Source of the DNA: Brachionus plicatilis
Taxonomy: Eukaryota > Rotifera > Eurotatoria > Ploima > Brachionidae
Assembly: GCA_010279815.1 (NCBI GenBank)
Contig: QEOQ01000508.1
Span: 2,604,457 to 2,668,456 of the forward strand
DNA length: 64,000 nt
Direction: 5' to 3'
Positions 11,530 through 24,200 of this stretch are shown here, one piece after another. Position 1 is the stretch's first letter, and each line of letters starts with the position of its first letter. The position numbers and the translations under genes are program-made. The notes beneath the pieces were generated by a model. The model saw nothing but the letters and a program-made list of their open reading frames with translations, had not been told where the DNA came from and did no database searches.

Positions 11530-12300
11530 AGTCCACATCTGGACTATCTCAATTATCTTATCTTATTCAATCATGTAAGCGATATACTCTTAGGAGATAA
11601 GCCAGCAGGAAGCATTTGAATCAACAGTTGTGATATTTGATACGGCCACATCTGACTCGAGTTTATTTTGATGCCGTGCACACGGATATTTAAGCGCCAT
11701 TAGTGTCTAGCAATTTCACTCAGACTCATGTGATTAACAAAAAGCATTTAATAGCGTGCCTTCTCTTATTTTGCTTTCATGGTTTTGCTTTCTTAGACCG
11801 AAACGGTTTATCTTATCTTGAATATTCAAGCCCAGTTCGCTTTGGGAATAATTTTTGATTAATTATTAAGCTTGAAACAAAGTTGAAATTATAAATTACA
11901 ATTTTATGGAAGAATCAGCAAGAAAAGAGAGAGGAAAATTGAACACACAAAAATCGATATGATAAAAGCGAAAATATCAGCATAAATTTTTCTTTTTTTT
12001 TCATTCTTCCATTTATGATTATCAGTTCAAACTTTTGTTTTGTTGTTGTTGTTGTTGTTGCGGATTTACTTATGCAGAAAGTTAACTTGGAATATTTATT
12101 TTGGCTTCAGTTCTATCTTCTAATGATCAGCTTTGCTGATTGATTGGATACGAAAATTTTCTAATCCAAATTCAGCTAACTTTTAGATTTCCATATTTAG
12201 TATCTTAAACATTGCTTATTTCGTTCAATTTCGTATTGCTCTCGGCTTTAATACAAACTATCTGCTCTCTTTCTGGATTAAACTAAGTAGTATAAATAAA
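11530..12300. promoter_or_regulatory. Candidate regulatory stretch with GATA-motif clusters
   Basis: This is another less AT-biased, non-coding block. TTATCTTATCTT occurs near 11558 and again near 11808, with GGAGATAAGCC near 11598 and GCGATATACTC beside it, making a dense set of GATA-factor type motifs. A short TTG trinucleotide run lies at about 12041-12061. No ORF with coding character overlaps. If mind bomb's long intron spans this region it would be an intronic enhancer candidate; otherwise its target is unknown. Confidence 0.3.
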
Positions 12301-12540
12301 AATTCTTCTTTCGTTTGTAATCAGTTCATTTTTGATTTTATCTCTAATGATAATTTTTTCTTTTAGCTACACAAACAAAACGCAACTTGGCGCTTCAATT
12401 TCGTGTAATTACCCCCATTGAACGCACTTATCTACAAGTCCATATTGATTTAAACAAAAGAGAGATCCAGATCTCTCAATTATGGAATGTAGTGAAGTGC
12501 GTTGAATAGTTACACATGTCATCGTTGGAACTAAATCTAC

Positions 12541-12670
12541 TTCGATCACCCAAAATAATGGCCGCACTAAGTGATTAGATATTTATATCTACGATTTTTT
12601 TTTTTTCAAATTTTAGAATTATTTTATGGGAATATTTTTTTATTTTTTTTGTGGGCCAGATTTTCAATAA
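12541..12670 (+). repeat. Dispersed repeat, uninterrupted copy
   Basis: The sequence TTCGATCACCCAAAATAATG followed by GCCGCAC, then ATATCTACGATTTTTT, and GTGGGCCAGATTTTCAAT matches the split copy at 13308-13850. A GTTGGGCCAGATTTTC fragment also occurs at 45258. The short open frame here is translation of the repeat. Confidence 0.65.
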
Positions 12671-13307
12671 CAACTCTTTCGATCGGCATTGTCAATTTTC
12701 ATTCAAGCCTTCCAAAAATTTCACAAATAAATTTTTTTTTCATTAATTTAAATTGACAACATTGAGCTTTTTAAACTTTGACGATGAAACAACATGAAAC
12801 AAAAAATGTTTCACTAGATTTTACAAAAAAAAATTAATTAAAATTAACACTGGAAAAAATGATGGTCAAATAAAATATCAATATTTTGAGATTTTTTTTT
12901 ATTTTGTCTTTATGATATTCTAAATGGAATTTTTTTTGAAATTTGTAAATTTATTTTATTTAAATATTAAAATTCTGTCATCGCTACTTAAATGATTTTA
13001 TATTGGGTGTTTATAATTGTAGAGAAATACACTTTAAATGTTTAGACTGGTTAAATTTTGAAGTAATCGAAAATTAAGAATAACAAAAAATTTAATTTTC
13101 AATTATAAATTTACATACAATTTGAATAAAAATAATCAATTTATTGGTAAATATTTCTTTATATATTTTTTTTAAATGGACTCTTTAATGAAACATTGTT
13201 TGTTTCACTTTTTAAAACATACAGAAAAATCTATAGTACAATGTCCATATTTTATCAAGAATTTAAATTTTGTATTGGAATTTTTGTATAAAAATTCACA
13301 ATGCCAT

Positions 13308-13850
13308 TTCGATCACCAAAATAATGGCCGCACAAAGTTATTGGATATTTTTTTCTTCTAATTAATAATAATAATAATATTTTTTTTTAATAATAATCAA
13401 TTTTTTTTTAAAAACATTAACTGTATCTGAATTAATAACAACTCTATCAAGTCTATTCCAAACATTGATCACCCTGTTGCTAAAAAAATAAATCTTTGCT
13501 CACAATTCTTTATGAATTGTCTTTCTAACGTAAAATCATGACGTCTTGGGTTAGACGAAACATATTTTCTGGATTGTTTGAATCTTCTGGTCTCTAGACT
13601 GGTTAAATTCAATGCAGCTAATTTTTCTGAATAGCTTAACTCCTTTAGCTCTGGAACCAATTTAGTAGCTCTTTTATAGAGTGATTCTAAGACCTTGTTT
13701 CCTTTTTAAAAATCAGGTTCCAAACTTGAACTTCATACTTTAGATATGGTCGAACAAATTATTCTTAATTTATATCTTCGATTTTTTTCAAATTTTTAGA
13801 ATTATTTAATGAGATTATTTTTTTCTTTTTTTTATAGACCAAATTTTCAA
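13308..13850 (+). repeat. Dispersed repeat, copy split by a LINE insertion
   Basis: The first half 13308-13352 (TTCGATCACCAAAATAATGG and following) and the second half 13768-13850 (TATATCTTCGATTTTTTTCA and following) line up with the continuous copy at 12541-12670. The intervening 415 bases are the minus-strand LINE relic described separately. The nesting shows that the LINE arrived after the repeat. Confidence 0.65.
13353..13767 (-). pseudogene. Decayed LINE fragment with ATT-repeat 3' tail
   Basis: On the minus strand a 64-codon open piece reads VPELKELSYSEKLAALN, then LTSLETRRFK and PRRHDFTLERQFIKN, typical of the C-terminus of CR1-type LINE proteins (the L..L.Y.eRL..L.l.sLe.RR pattern). 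Upstream remnants include VRPYLKYEVQVWN, and frameshifts separate them. An internal deletion lies between RR and the HDF block. The (ATT)n run at 13360-13400 on the minus strand forms the LINE's 3' tail and abuts the broken repeat. Confidence 0.7.
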
Positions 13851-14239
13851 TTTTCAATAATCTTAATCATTTTTTTGTATATAACAAACTTAATTTTTTA
13901 CTTAATTGTAAAATGGATATTTAATTTTCTATTAATTTTTATTTCAATTTGTCCATGGGACTTAAACTTTAATTAAATAAATAAAATAAATAATAACTCT
14001 TTTCTAAAGTTTTACAATGACTTTAGTAGTTCAAGATTTTTGAAAAGTCATTTTGAAAAATTTAGCACAAATTGAACACAATCATTTCCTATTTTGAAAA
14101 ATAAAAATTTGTCTGAGATTTTGTCTGCTTAGAATTTTTCTATCACCAAAAATCATCATTTTTCTTAAATTTCTCTTTACGTTCTAAAAATACTCTTTTG
14201 ATATTAAAATGCGCTTTTTTATAAAAATATTTTAGATAT

Positions 14240-14305
14240 TTTTAATTTTATTTTAAAGGAATAATCTCTTTAATAGAGAAATTATTCCTTTAAAATAAAA
14301 AATAA
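14240..14305. repeat. Short hairpin (about 22-bp arms)
   Basis: TTATTTTAAAGGAATAAT and its reverse complement flank a short loop containing TTTAATAGAG. It is near perfect and has no associated ORF. Confidence 0.6.
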
Positions 14306-14329
14306 GTCTAAAAAATTTATATTTGATTC

Positions 14330-14650
14330 CAAGCTCCAGACTTGCGTCCTCTTTTAGAAGATCTCTATTCTCAACCATTTAGACGAATAAATAAAGCCAC
14401 GATCATGATCCTCTTGGTTTCTTAGCATATTAACATTTTGATTTTTATCAATACAATGGAGATGCACTCGAGCTGGTTATTTCGAATTAATGGATTATTT
14501 AAAATATTCCTTAATTCCATTTTGGTGATGAATTTTTTGGCGAATACATTTTTTTCCAATACTTTTGACGACCTCATTGTTTTTTGAGTTGTCCATTTGA
14601 TTGTCAATTTCAATGCCTATTTCATTCCATCTCTTTTCGAGATCAATAAT
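14330..14650 (-). pseudogene. Coding-like island, unidentified
   Basis: The minus strand has a frame with LEKRWNEIGIEIDNQMDNSK and KKCIRQKIHHQNGIKEY, closed by a stop. In a second frame PARVHLHCIDKNQNV and QEDHDRGFIYSSKWLR follow. The composition is protein-like, but frames shift and I recognise no family. It looks like a decayed exon or mobile-element ORF and does not resemble the missing mind bomb C-terminus. Confidence 0.3.
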
Positions 14651-16764
14651 TTTTTTAAAGTAATTTTATACTCAAGAAGCTATTTTGTTTCAGAAAAGTA
14701 TTTTTATAAAAGTGAAATTTTTTGATGATAATAAAAGTAAATTTAGTGATAAATAGAATTTAAAGTCGATTTTTTCTAAGTTTTTTCTTTTTTTCTACGA
14801 GGAAATATTTTTTTTCAAAATTTTTGCTGACTTTCACTGCGTTCCGCAAGCAAAATTTTCTAAGAGAAAAGCAACAGGTCTAGCTAGGGCTTAATGACAA
14901 CAAGGAGATGGTTGACTTAGTGCTCAAAAGGTTGGTTTATTTTCTTATTTATGATATTAGAAATTTATTAGGAAATTCTATAACAAAGATCAATTTTTTT
15001 ATTTACTCTTTTATTTTTATTTTCAAAACTTTTCAAAAATTTTTGGACATAGATTTTGATTTGAAGAAGATTTTTTGGTAGCACAAATAATCAAGTTTAT
15101 TTAGAAAACAAAAATTGCAAGCTGTCATTACCACTGTCAGGGGATCAAATAATTACAGAATAATTTTATTTCAACAAAATAGTTAAAATCCAAAAATACT
15201 CCATTGGATATATGAAAATAGATTTTGTTTGAACATCTCAGAAACTTTTTTCCTATAATCAATACTTCCTCCATTATTATTCTAATTAACTTGATGATGC
15301 TAATTTTTATTCAAATTTTAGATACTTATTTCAAATTTAAGTCTTCTTTAATTAATTTTAGTTCATTGATAGTTGGAAATTTTATTAAAATCTCAATTTA
15401 GCTTTGAGTTTTTTATTGGCGAATATGTTTAAGTATTTTAAAAGATAAAATATATCAAATCAATTAAAAAAATTTGATTTTTTTTCACTTAATGAAAAAA
15501 GGAACGTGAAGCCTAAGACACAAGATAAAATCTTCCATTTTATTATGTATTCTTTAATATATATTTCTGCATTACTTGTTTTTTACAAAAACAATTTATT
15601 TAATAATTTGAAATTAATTTTTTCTTTTTGATCCTTTAAATTTATCGATAAATATATAATTTTTAGATTTTAACGCTAGAAGACCTATTTTTTTTTACCC
15701 TTAAGACCCGATAAGTAAAATAAACTTTTTTATTAAATTAAAATGAAAAAAAGGAGGTTTTTAGGGTAAGATTTTCTTGAGTATTTTAATCATGTAGAAT
15801 ATATGTTTCTAAGTTAAAATTTAGAATTAGTTCAAATTGTTCCATAATTTTTGACAAAATAAAAATTAACTGCAAAAGAACAGAATATGATAAGTCAAAA
15901 AAACTTCTCAATTCTTTATGTTTTTTTATTGGTGATAAAATTAATTCTTTGCAAAATTTAAATTAATTTTTTGAAAATAAATTTGGGAAAAAAATATTTC
16001 GGAAAATTTTTGTTTGATTTACTTGTATTTAATTTTCAATGGTCAAAATAAGTCTAAAAAACTTCTCGGGTCTTCTAGTGATAAGAGAGTTTAAAAAAAG
16101 AAAATTTTCTAATTACAACATTTTTTAACAAATTAAAATACCATTTTTTTTAAATAAAAATAATTTGACAATTTTTTCTAAAAGTGAAGCATTCAATGTT
16201 GCATTAGTTGGGAAATTCTTCACAAATATTTAAATTAAATTTCTGCATATTAAAACATAATCCATTCAATGAAATTAAAATGAAGAAAAAAAATGAAGTT
16301 TTACAGAAAAGATTGAACATAATATATAAACTAGGTAAAAAATTTAAAATGATGAAAAATTAAAGGTTAAAGTTACAATTATTGTACTTTTAAAAAAATT
16401 AAAAAAAGGCAATTTTATTTTAAAGTGAATCTAAAAATATCAAATTAAAAAAAAAAAAAATCTATATATTTTTGAAAATGAAAGAAGAAAATTAATTATT
16501 TTTAACGAAGCACGTTCAAATGAATAATGAAAATTTGGTTTATAATATAATTCAAGATTAAATATTGATTTAAATAATTCAGTTTGAAGCGATTATTTAA
16601 ATCACATTCGAAATTGAGTATTGAAATATTTAAAAATAATTTTTTCTTTCAGATATAGCTTATTATTTATTCAAAAGAATTTTGATGAATTTTATTCATT
16701 AACTTTACAAATTATTCATTTTTTAACTTTTTTCTTTGAACAAAAAAAGAAATCTTTTACTTAC
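14651..16764. other. AT-rich stretch, probable start of a long mind bomb intron
   Basis: Exon 5 of mind bomb ends at 16765 with a good GTAAGT donor on the minus strand, so this DNA should be intronic. I found no further ankyrin or RING exon in it. It is AT-rich with poly-A and poly-T tracts. Confidence 0.45.
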
Positions 16765-19190
16765 TTGGTATTTCCTTTAAGAGCTGCATATTGAATCGGA
16801 TTAAAATTCATGTTATTTAAAACTGTTAAATCGGCATTTGAATTCAAGAGGATGCTGAGAATGCTGTCATTTTTCATTAAAATTGAATCGTGTAATGGAG
16901 TGTCACCATTTAGATCCTGAAGATTTAAATTTGCCCCAAATTTTATTATACATTTAGCCATTACTAAAAGTCCTCGACAGACTGCCAAATGCAGTCCAGT
17001 TTGTAATTTCTTATTTCTCGAATTCAATAGTTTCTTTTTGTCCGCAACACTCTCATACAAGATCTCGACAACTTTTACTTGATTACCCAATACTGCGTGA
17101 TGAAAAGCATTATCTCCATCCTTATCCTAAATAAAAATAATGTTAAATAATTTTTGGTTATCTTCAATTTATTACTTCGATTTCAATTTTTGCGTTGACT
17201 TTTAAAAGAATATCCAAAATTTTTAATTGTCCATTATGGCAACATGCATGTAAGGCTGTGTGACCATTGAACAGTTTATTTACTTCTACACCACATTGTT
17301 GAACAATAAACTCACATTTTACACTATCACCATCAACTGAGGCTTGAATTAATTCTTAAAAAATAATTAAAAAATTTTTTTTTATTTTTTTCTAATTTAA
17401 ATTAGAAACCTTCTGGAATATTTTGGCCCAAATTTATATCCAAATTTAATTTATTTATCTTTTTTAGAATCAAAGGATTTAAAATCCATTTTTTTCCGCT
17501 GACTTCAACTTGTACATCACTATCATCATGAATACGAACTATTCTAGCAATTTTCCCCAAAATTTCTCCCATTGACTCTTTCCATTCACCATGACCAAGC
17601 TGAAATTTTTTTACAAGCTCTATATCGGAGCTTATTTCAACAAAACAATCTTCTTTTAAAACCTCATGATCTGTGGGTTCATTAAACCAGCAGATATTCA
17701 ATTTAGAAACGCTATTGTGCTTACTTGATAAATTGTTGTCTACTAAACTAACTAGATCAAGATTAACATGAGAAGAAGATAGAGCAGCATGTTGAGTATT
17801 ATTTAAGCTGAAATAATCTTGGTTTTTAGGTGCCAATGTCAGAATAGCTGGATTTAAAGTGAATTTTTTCCCACTCGGATAAGTGACTTCAAAATCACTG
17901 TTTATATCAGCGGCAGTTATTTGGCCCGTATTGCCTAGACACTCAAACATGTCCTCAGACCATCCTCCATGACCAATTTGTAAAGATTGAACAGTTTCAA
18001 AATCTAAATCTATGTTCACAAAGTCATTTATTTTCCAGTATCTTGAATTGCCAAGCAACATTGGACTTAAATTTACACTTCCACTTTCGCACACAGAACT
18101 GTTGCATGAACTAACTTGATACATTAAATTTTCAGTGCTACTAAAGGCAGATGAATTTTTTCTTATTGTTAAAAAATCATTTTCTAAATTTTGCTCCTTT
18201 AAATTGGTCAAAGAAGTTGACAAAAATGCGTTGCTATTGATCTTTTTTGAAATTTTTTCTAAAATGGTTCGCTCACCCAAAATTGGTAGATGGTCCGGAT
18301 AATAGAAACCCCCTCTGGAGTCTATTTTACACTTTAGATCAGTTTTTCCATTAAAGCCTACACGGTACATATTTTCTTTTCCATTGTCCCATTTGACCAA
18401 GACTGCACTTAATGGTGATTTTTTGTTCCAGTCTTCTAAACTTACAACTGTGCCTTTTGAGTTGGCTTCATCTCTATCCTGATTTTCCCAAATCCAATCA
18501 ATACCTCGTACTACTCGAGCTCCTGCATACAGACCTTTGTAAGATATTTTTTTTGATTTTCTTCTTGATTTAACAAGTATTCTGATGAAAAAAAATTAAA
18601 ATTTTTATTCGAATTTAATTATTAAATGTAACTTTTCGGATGTTTGAGTTAGAAGTCTATAAAATGAATGTTTAACTGAATGCTGGTCACCATGATAGCA
18701 TTGGGAACATAAGCTGATATTTTTATTTTCACCAGATAAACAATCAGCGCAAACCCATCTAATTCCACACAGCGGGTTTTGTTCACATTCATCACATTTA
18801 ATTGATTCATGGAACAAACCACTAGGACTAGATTCCAGAATACGAATATCAAAGTCTCCAGCACATCGATAATTGGCACACTTTCCATTATCCCACACTA
18901 CTACAACCTCTTCATATGATTCAAACTTGCGAATTGTTCCGACATGCCCCTGTCCACCTTTAACAAAAGCTAACATTTTGAAAAAATTTAAAAATCTTAC
19001 TACCATCTTGTTTTTTCCATTTCCAATCAGGACCGCGAACCACCCTAGATCCGATAAGCTCAAATTGTGGTGTTCGCAACAAAAGACTAGTACTTGATAG
19101 TGATCGACAGACCAGTTGCTTTTGAACTAAGTTAGTATCGATCACATTTTTTAGTGATCTTTTAATTAATTTAGAATTTCGTTCGACCAT
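16765..19190 (-). CDS. mib: Mind bomb-like E3 ubiquitin ligase, 5' exons (partial)
   Basis: Mind bomb proteins are cytoplasmic/endocytic E3 ligases that ubiquitinate Notch ligands (Delta, Jagged) in signal-sending cells. Five minus-strand exons join in phase: 19190-19004, 18957-18633, 18581-17410, 17354-17176 and 17126-16765, giving 741 residues so far. The start is ATG at 19190. In order: MIB/HERC2 domain ([12 protein letters not shown], then [14 protein letters not shown] and VVVWDNG); a ZZ zinc finger ([19 protein letters not shown] ... [10 protein letters not shown]); a second MIB/HERC2 domain ([16 protein letters not shown] ... [13 protein letters not shown]); two MZM-type repeats ([28 protein letters not shown]); and ankyrin repeats ([22 protein letters not shown]). 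The exon 5 donor is GTAAGT. The remaining ankyrins and C-terminal RING fingers of the family are not visible leftward. Introns are 45-50 bases. Confidence 0.9.
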
Positions 19191-20285
19191 TGTTTTTCCT
19201 ATTTTTAAAAATAAAATTTTATTTAAAATTTATAAAAATTTTTCTATTGATTTTTAAATTAGGAGAATTTAAGATTTCTTTTACAGGTCTTAAATCGATT
19301 TTGCTTAAATTAATAAATTAACAATTTTATTTTTTTAAATCTTCAATAAAAAGCATTTTTAATTCATTCATTAATAATTCTATTAAATTTCTTGATCTCA
19401 ATTGCAAAATATGATTCTAAAAGAAATTGAATTTTTTCTAATCTTTTTACATGATAAATTGATGATCATTTTAATTAACTAAATCAAATCTTCATATTCG
19501 ATCTTTAATTTCAATTACCTTTAAAACTCAAAACAGAAATACGAAAAATTAAATCAGTTCAAGTTTTTTTCGCAAATGAGAATTAGATTTTTTAAACTAT
19601 ATCTAATTTATTAATCAATTAATTATAATTGTAAAAATAATACTTTAAAATATTATAAAATGAAAATAATTCGATATTTAAAGATTTTATAAATAATTAG
19701 TATCAAGCGACTAAAAGAGAATTCAAATTTAAAGCCTTTTAATGCTTATAGCTAATAATTCTTAAATTTTTTATTGTCAAATGTTAAATCTGGTTTAGAA
19801 ATAGAATCATTAACAAATTTATATTTTGATCAAATAAATGAATCAAAAATTAGAAGATGATTAAAAAGGACACTTTGGCGTCAGCAATTTTTCAGAAAAC
19901 CATGTTGATCATCAAAAAAATTGCATAGAATTTTATTATATAAACATAAAATTTTTAAATTGAGATCTTGATGTTATTTAATAAAAAAAAAAATAAATGC
20001 ATTATACATAAACATAATAATAAGTTTTTTTTTTAAAAAATCATCCCAAAATTTTTATTGTTTTTTAAAGAAAAAACCAAAAACAATATATTCAAAATTC
20101 CCATCAAATTATAGAATAAGAGAAATATAAGACTGGCATATCTTTTTTTATTTTAATTAATTCAAGATAAAAAATAAATTCAATTTTTTTTTTGGATGGA
20201 AAAATAAAAATAAATTCCTTTTTACAATAATTTGTTTTAAGAATTACCTAATCTTACTTTTCCAAAAATTAAAATTTACAGTAAC
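19191..20285. other. Intergenic, between divergent mind bomb and MGRN1
   Basis: This AT-rich region should contain the mind bomb promoter just right of 19190. I see no distinctive core element among the many AT runs. Confidence 0.35.
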
Positions 20286-20640
20286 TTAAAAATAATAATA
20301 ATAATTATATATATAAGCTACAGCAAGACAAGCTTGCTTAGGTTGCCTACTAGGAGGCCACCTATGGTAGCTCCTTGAACATAACACATAGAAAAGTATT
20401 GAAAAAAGAAATACAGTTTAAATTTTTAGGTCAAAATAAGAGTTAAGATTACAGATAGAAAAAGCTGTAAAAGAAAAATTTTTTAAATAAATTTTTATGT
20501 TCAAGATTGTTGACTAGACCGGAAGGCGTCGTAACTTGAGTTGCAAAATTACTTATAAGTTCTCCTCTAATCTTAGCATGAAAATTACCATTTTAAATTT
20601 GCATTTTATTAAATCTTATCATTTTTGGTCAGTTTATCTA
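20286..20640 (-). pseudogene. Probable decayed LINE 3' end
   Basis: Read on the minus strand, a weak coding-like piece (HAKIRGELISNFATQVTTPS, then GLVNNLEHKNLFKK) leads to an untranslated part with AGGCAACCTAAGCAAGCTTG and then a TATATA and (ATT)n tail at 20290-20310. The organisation copies the LINE ends elsewhere in the window, but the protein match is weak. Confidence 0.4.
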
Positions 20641-21278
20641 AGTTAAATTTTCAATATATTAAATAATTGACCATTATATTATAATCAGTTACCATTTGTT
20701 TGGTTTTTATTCAAATGGTAAGTATTTTGTAATAAGTCCTTCGCGATAAAAATTTCTTAATGGACATAATTTAGTGAAGATATTTTTGGCAATTAATTTG
20801 ATTTTCATTTGTTCCTCTTTAGCAAAAATACATTACCGATCTATCAACTATATGTAGTTATCAGTTTAATAAAATTAAATTAATTAAATTATTAAATTGT
20901 AACATGGAAAATAATTGAAGACTCAGTAGATTATTACTATCCAGTAGATCTAAAAAAATTAAGAATATAATGTAAGGCCATTCACATTGACATTTTTTCA
21001 AGTTAAATATTCTAATATTAATAGATAATTTTAAAACACTGATCAAACTGTATAATCGATACCTGATTGTTAAGAGGTAAAATTTAATCCTTTTTGACTT
21101 ATCAAGACAACTTTTAAGCCTTTGTTATTTTACAATTTTGTGAGAAGTTCATCACAAAAAATGTAAAAATAAAAGATTAAATTCTAACTAAAATATAAAA
21201 ATTATGCTTGAAAATTAACAACTATAATCCAAAATAATTTGAATTTTATGAATTTATTTTTTATAATTTATTCATAAA
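20641..21278. other. Intergenic upstream of MGRN1
   Basis: No ORF or repeat is recognised. The promoter and 5' UTR of the MGRN1-like gene must lie here, but no specific element can be picked from the AT background. Confidence 0.35.
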
Positions 21279-24200
21279 ATGGGTGCTTTACTAAGTACAG
21301 CTCGTAGCTTTGCCATCAACTGGATTCCAGGCATTGGTCCTGGTGAACAAAATGACCAGACAAACGACGAATCGCAAGAAATAAACCACAGTCACGCGAA
21401 CTCAAGATTAAATCTTATCAATCAACTTCTATCAACTAGCACCAATCGCTCAAATGGCTTGAGATTCATATCTAAAAATACCACAGGACTCAATGATTTT
21501 CAGAGCATTCATTTTGCTTCCAATTACTTCATGGCCGGTCGCAAATTCAAAAATCTAATTGATCAAAATCAAACATTTCTTTTCGGAGACCAACTGGACC
21601 TAGGCTTCATTTTGGCCAACAAGCCAGTCAATGTAAGATTTTCTATTTCAAATAATATCAATCAATTTGTTTGTCTTGTAGTTTCCATACGGCATAAAGC
21701 CTTTGGATACACCTAGTGATTACATCCAAAGTTTGGTCAATATAAGAAAAGATACATTAAAATTGATCAAGTGAGAAATTTAATTTAATTTTTATTTAAG
21801 ATAAAGTTTAAAACATAGGATTTTAGATTGAGCGATTCGGTTTGCTACGAGTCGGCGCCAACACTCAATTCTGAGCTGAAAATAAATTCAGCAAGCCAGA
21901 ATAGCCAAAAATATTCAATTGAATTTGTGTTTGACTGTGATTGTGATGTTGAAATAAAAATTCATTTTTTTGCAACAGAAAAATGCTTGGATGCTAACAC
22001 TTCAGACCGTAAGCTGGTCTATTCATGTTCTTGTCTAAAATATGCCAAGAAATGCATTTGTTTCAACTCTTCGATAAATGACCAAAAGCCGATCATTTAT
22101 AAAAAGGGTGCCAATATCACATTTAAACAGCCCGATCTCTACTTTATTCCTTCTGATTTTCCAAAAAGTTCAGTAAGTAGTTAATTAAAAATTTATTTGT
22201 TTATTTCTTTACTCATTTTATGTTTTAATATATTGATAATTAATCTAATTACTAAACAAAAAAGCTAAATAATTTCGATTAATTGTCAAGGGATTTTCAT
22301 GTACATTTAAAATTAAATTTTCGATTTTTTTTCAAATTTGTTATCTTTTTCAAGTAAAAAAATGATAATCTAAAACAAAAAGAACTATTTTAAAAAATCT
22401 ATTTAAAAAATCAAAATTTGCTCTTCTGGTCTTTTTAGAAATTTTATCATAAATTTTTACTTTGCGACCTGTTTATTTAGCTTTAAAAAACAAAAATCCT
22501 ATGATTTTTAAGCTAATTTTATTTGATTAAAAATTTAAATAATCAAATCAAATCAAAAGAAAAATTAAAAAATATACAAAAATTTTAAAATATATAAATT
22601 CAAGTTAACTAGAACAATTAACTTGTTATTAAATAAAAAAATATTAAGCATAACCATTAACTAAATATATTGAGCAAAATTCAATTCTTTATTAATTTTA
22701 AATTTTATTAACTTATTTTTCTTAAATAGTTTTTAAATCTTTGAATATTTTTTTCGCGAATTTCGGTTGAATTCCACAATTTTTTTAATTAATACCACAA
22801 ATTTTAAATAAATGTACACATTTATTGAAAAATTCACTAAAATTAAGATTAACACTTAATTAATTAAAAAATCACTTTTTATTTATAATTGACAATTTTT
22901 GTATTAAAAAAACCACAAATTAAATATATATATATATATTAATTTTTGAGAATTTTTACAATTGTTCATAATTTTCTTCACCGCTTTTTTTATTCAACCT
23001 TTCGCTGATTTTAACGAAAATACCGCTCTTATAATAAAAAAAACAAAATTTGTTAAAGTAAAAACAAATTTAATAAAAAGACGCTAAAATTCTTCTTACC
23101 CGAAGCCCTAAACCTTGTCCTCGGACCCTTTGACCATAGCTCCTATTCTCTAAAACAAGGCTCTGTTCCGGACCCGGACGGACTGTATCCGCTTCAAATT
23201 TTGATGAGTTTTTATTAAAATAAATTTTATTTAATCGTTGTATTTTTCCTTTCAAAAAATCTTTTGTGGTTTTTAAAAAATATTTTTTAATAACAAAAAT
23301 TAAAATTATATATTTTTAATATTTATGTATGTTCTAATAAATTGGCGGTGAAATTATAAAAAAAAAGTTTTTTTTATTTTTTGTATAAATTTTTAATATT
23401 AGTGGCTTTTTTAATAAATTTTGGGTATTAAACTTAAAAATTATGATATTTTATTTATAGAATTGTGTACATGATTTTAATGGGCCTTTCTTTTTTGATT
23501 AATTCATTGATATTTGAAAAAAAAGAAAAATTTAGTTACAGATATTAATTTTTGGCATTTTAAATCTTATTTAATTTTTATTTGAGGTTTGTCCCAAAAT
23601 TTTCCTAACAAATAAGATTTATTTCATTTAGTAAAAGTATTTTTTCTGAAAATTTGAAATATGTTTTAATCGAAATTTAAAGGTAGAAAATGGTAAATTT
23701 TGAACATAAAAATTCTAAAAAGATCTACATTAAAAAAGTTTGTCATGATCATATTTTGTATTACTGATTAGGTTGACCCGATTCGAAATGATATTTCGAT
23801 TTTAATTTTTTTTCTAAATTTACTTTTTTCAAATTAAATTTAATATTTAAAAAATTGAACTTATTTTAGTGGAATTTTAATTTGCACACAGGCTACTTTC
23901 CAGTGGTTATCGAATGCATTCCCATGGACGATTCTTGCCGAAACAAGCATTCTCACGTTACTCTGGCCTATTTAGATAAATTCCAAACTACAATAAATCC
24001 CAACACAGAGTCTCTCCAACTTGCATCTCCCATATCCAACCAAACCGAGCTTACTACAGTTCCAGACAAAGTTGATAAAAATCTCGGCACCAAAGCTTTA
24101 AGCGTCGGCTGCATATCTCAAATGGTATTTAACTATCAAATCAAGGCCATAAAGCAAAAGCAGTACATTGATGGCATTGTTTATTCATTACAAGAGATCT

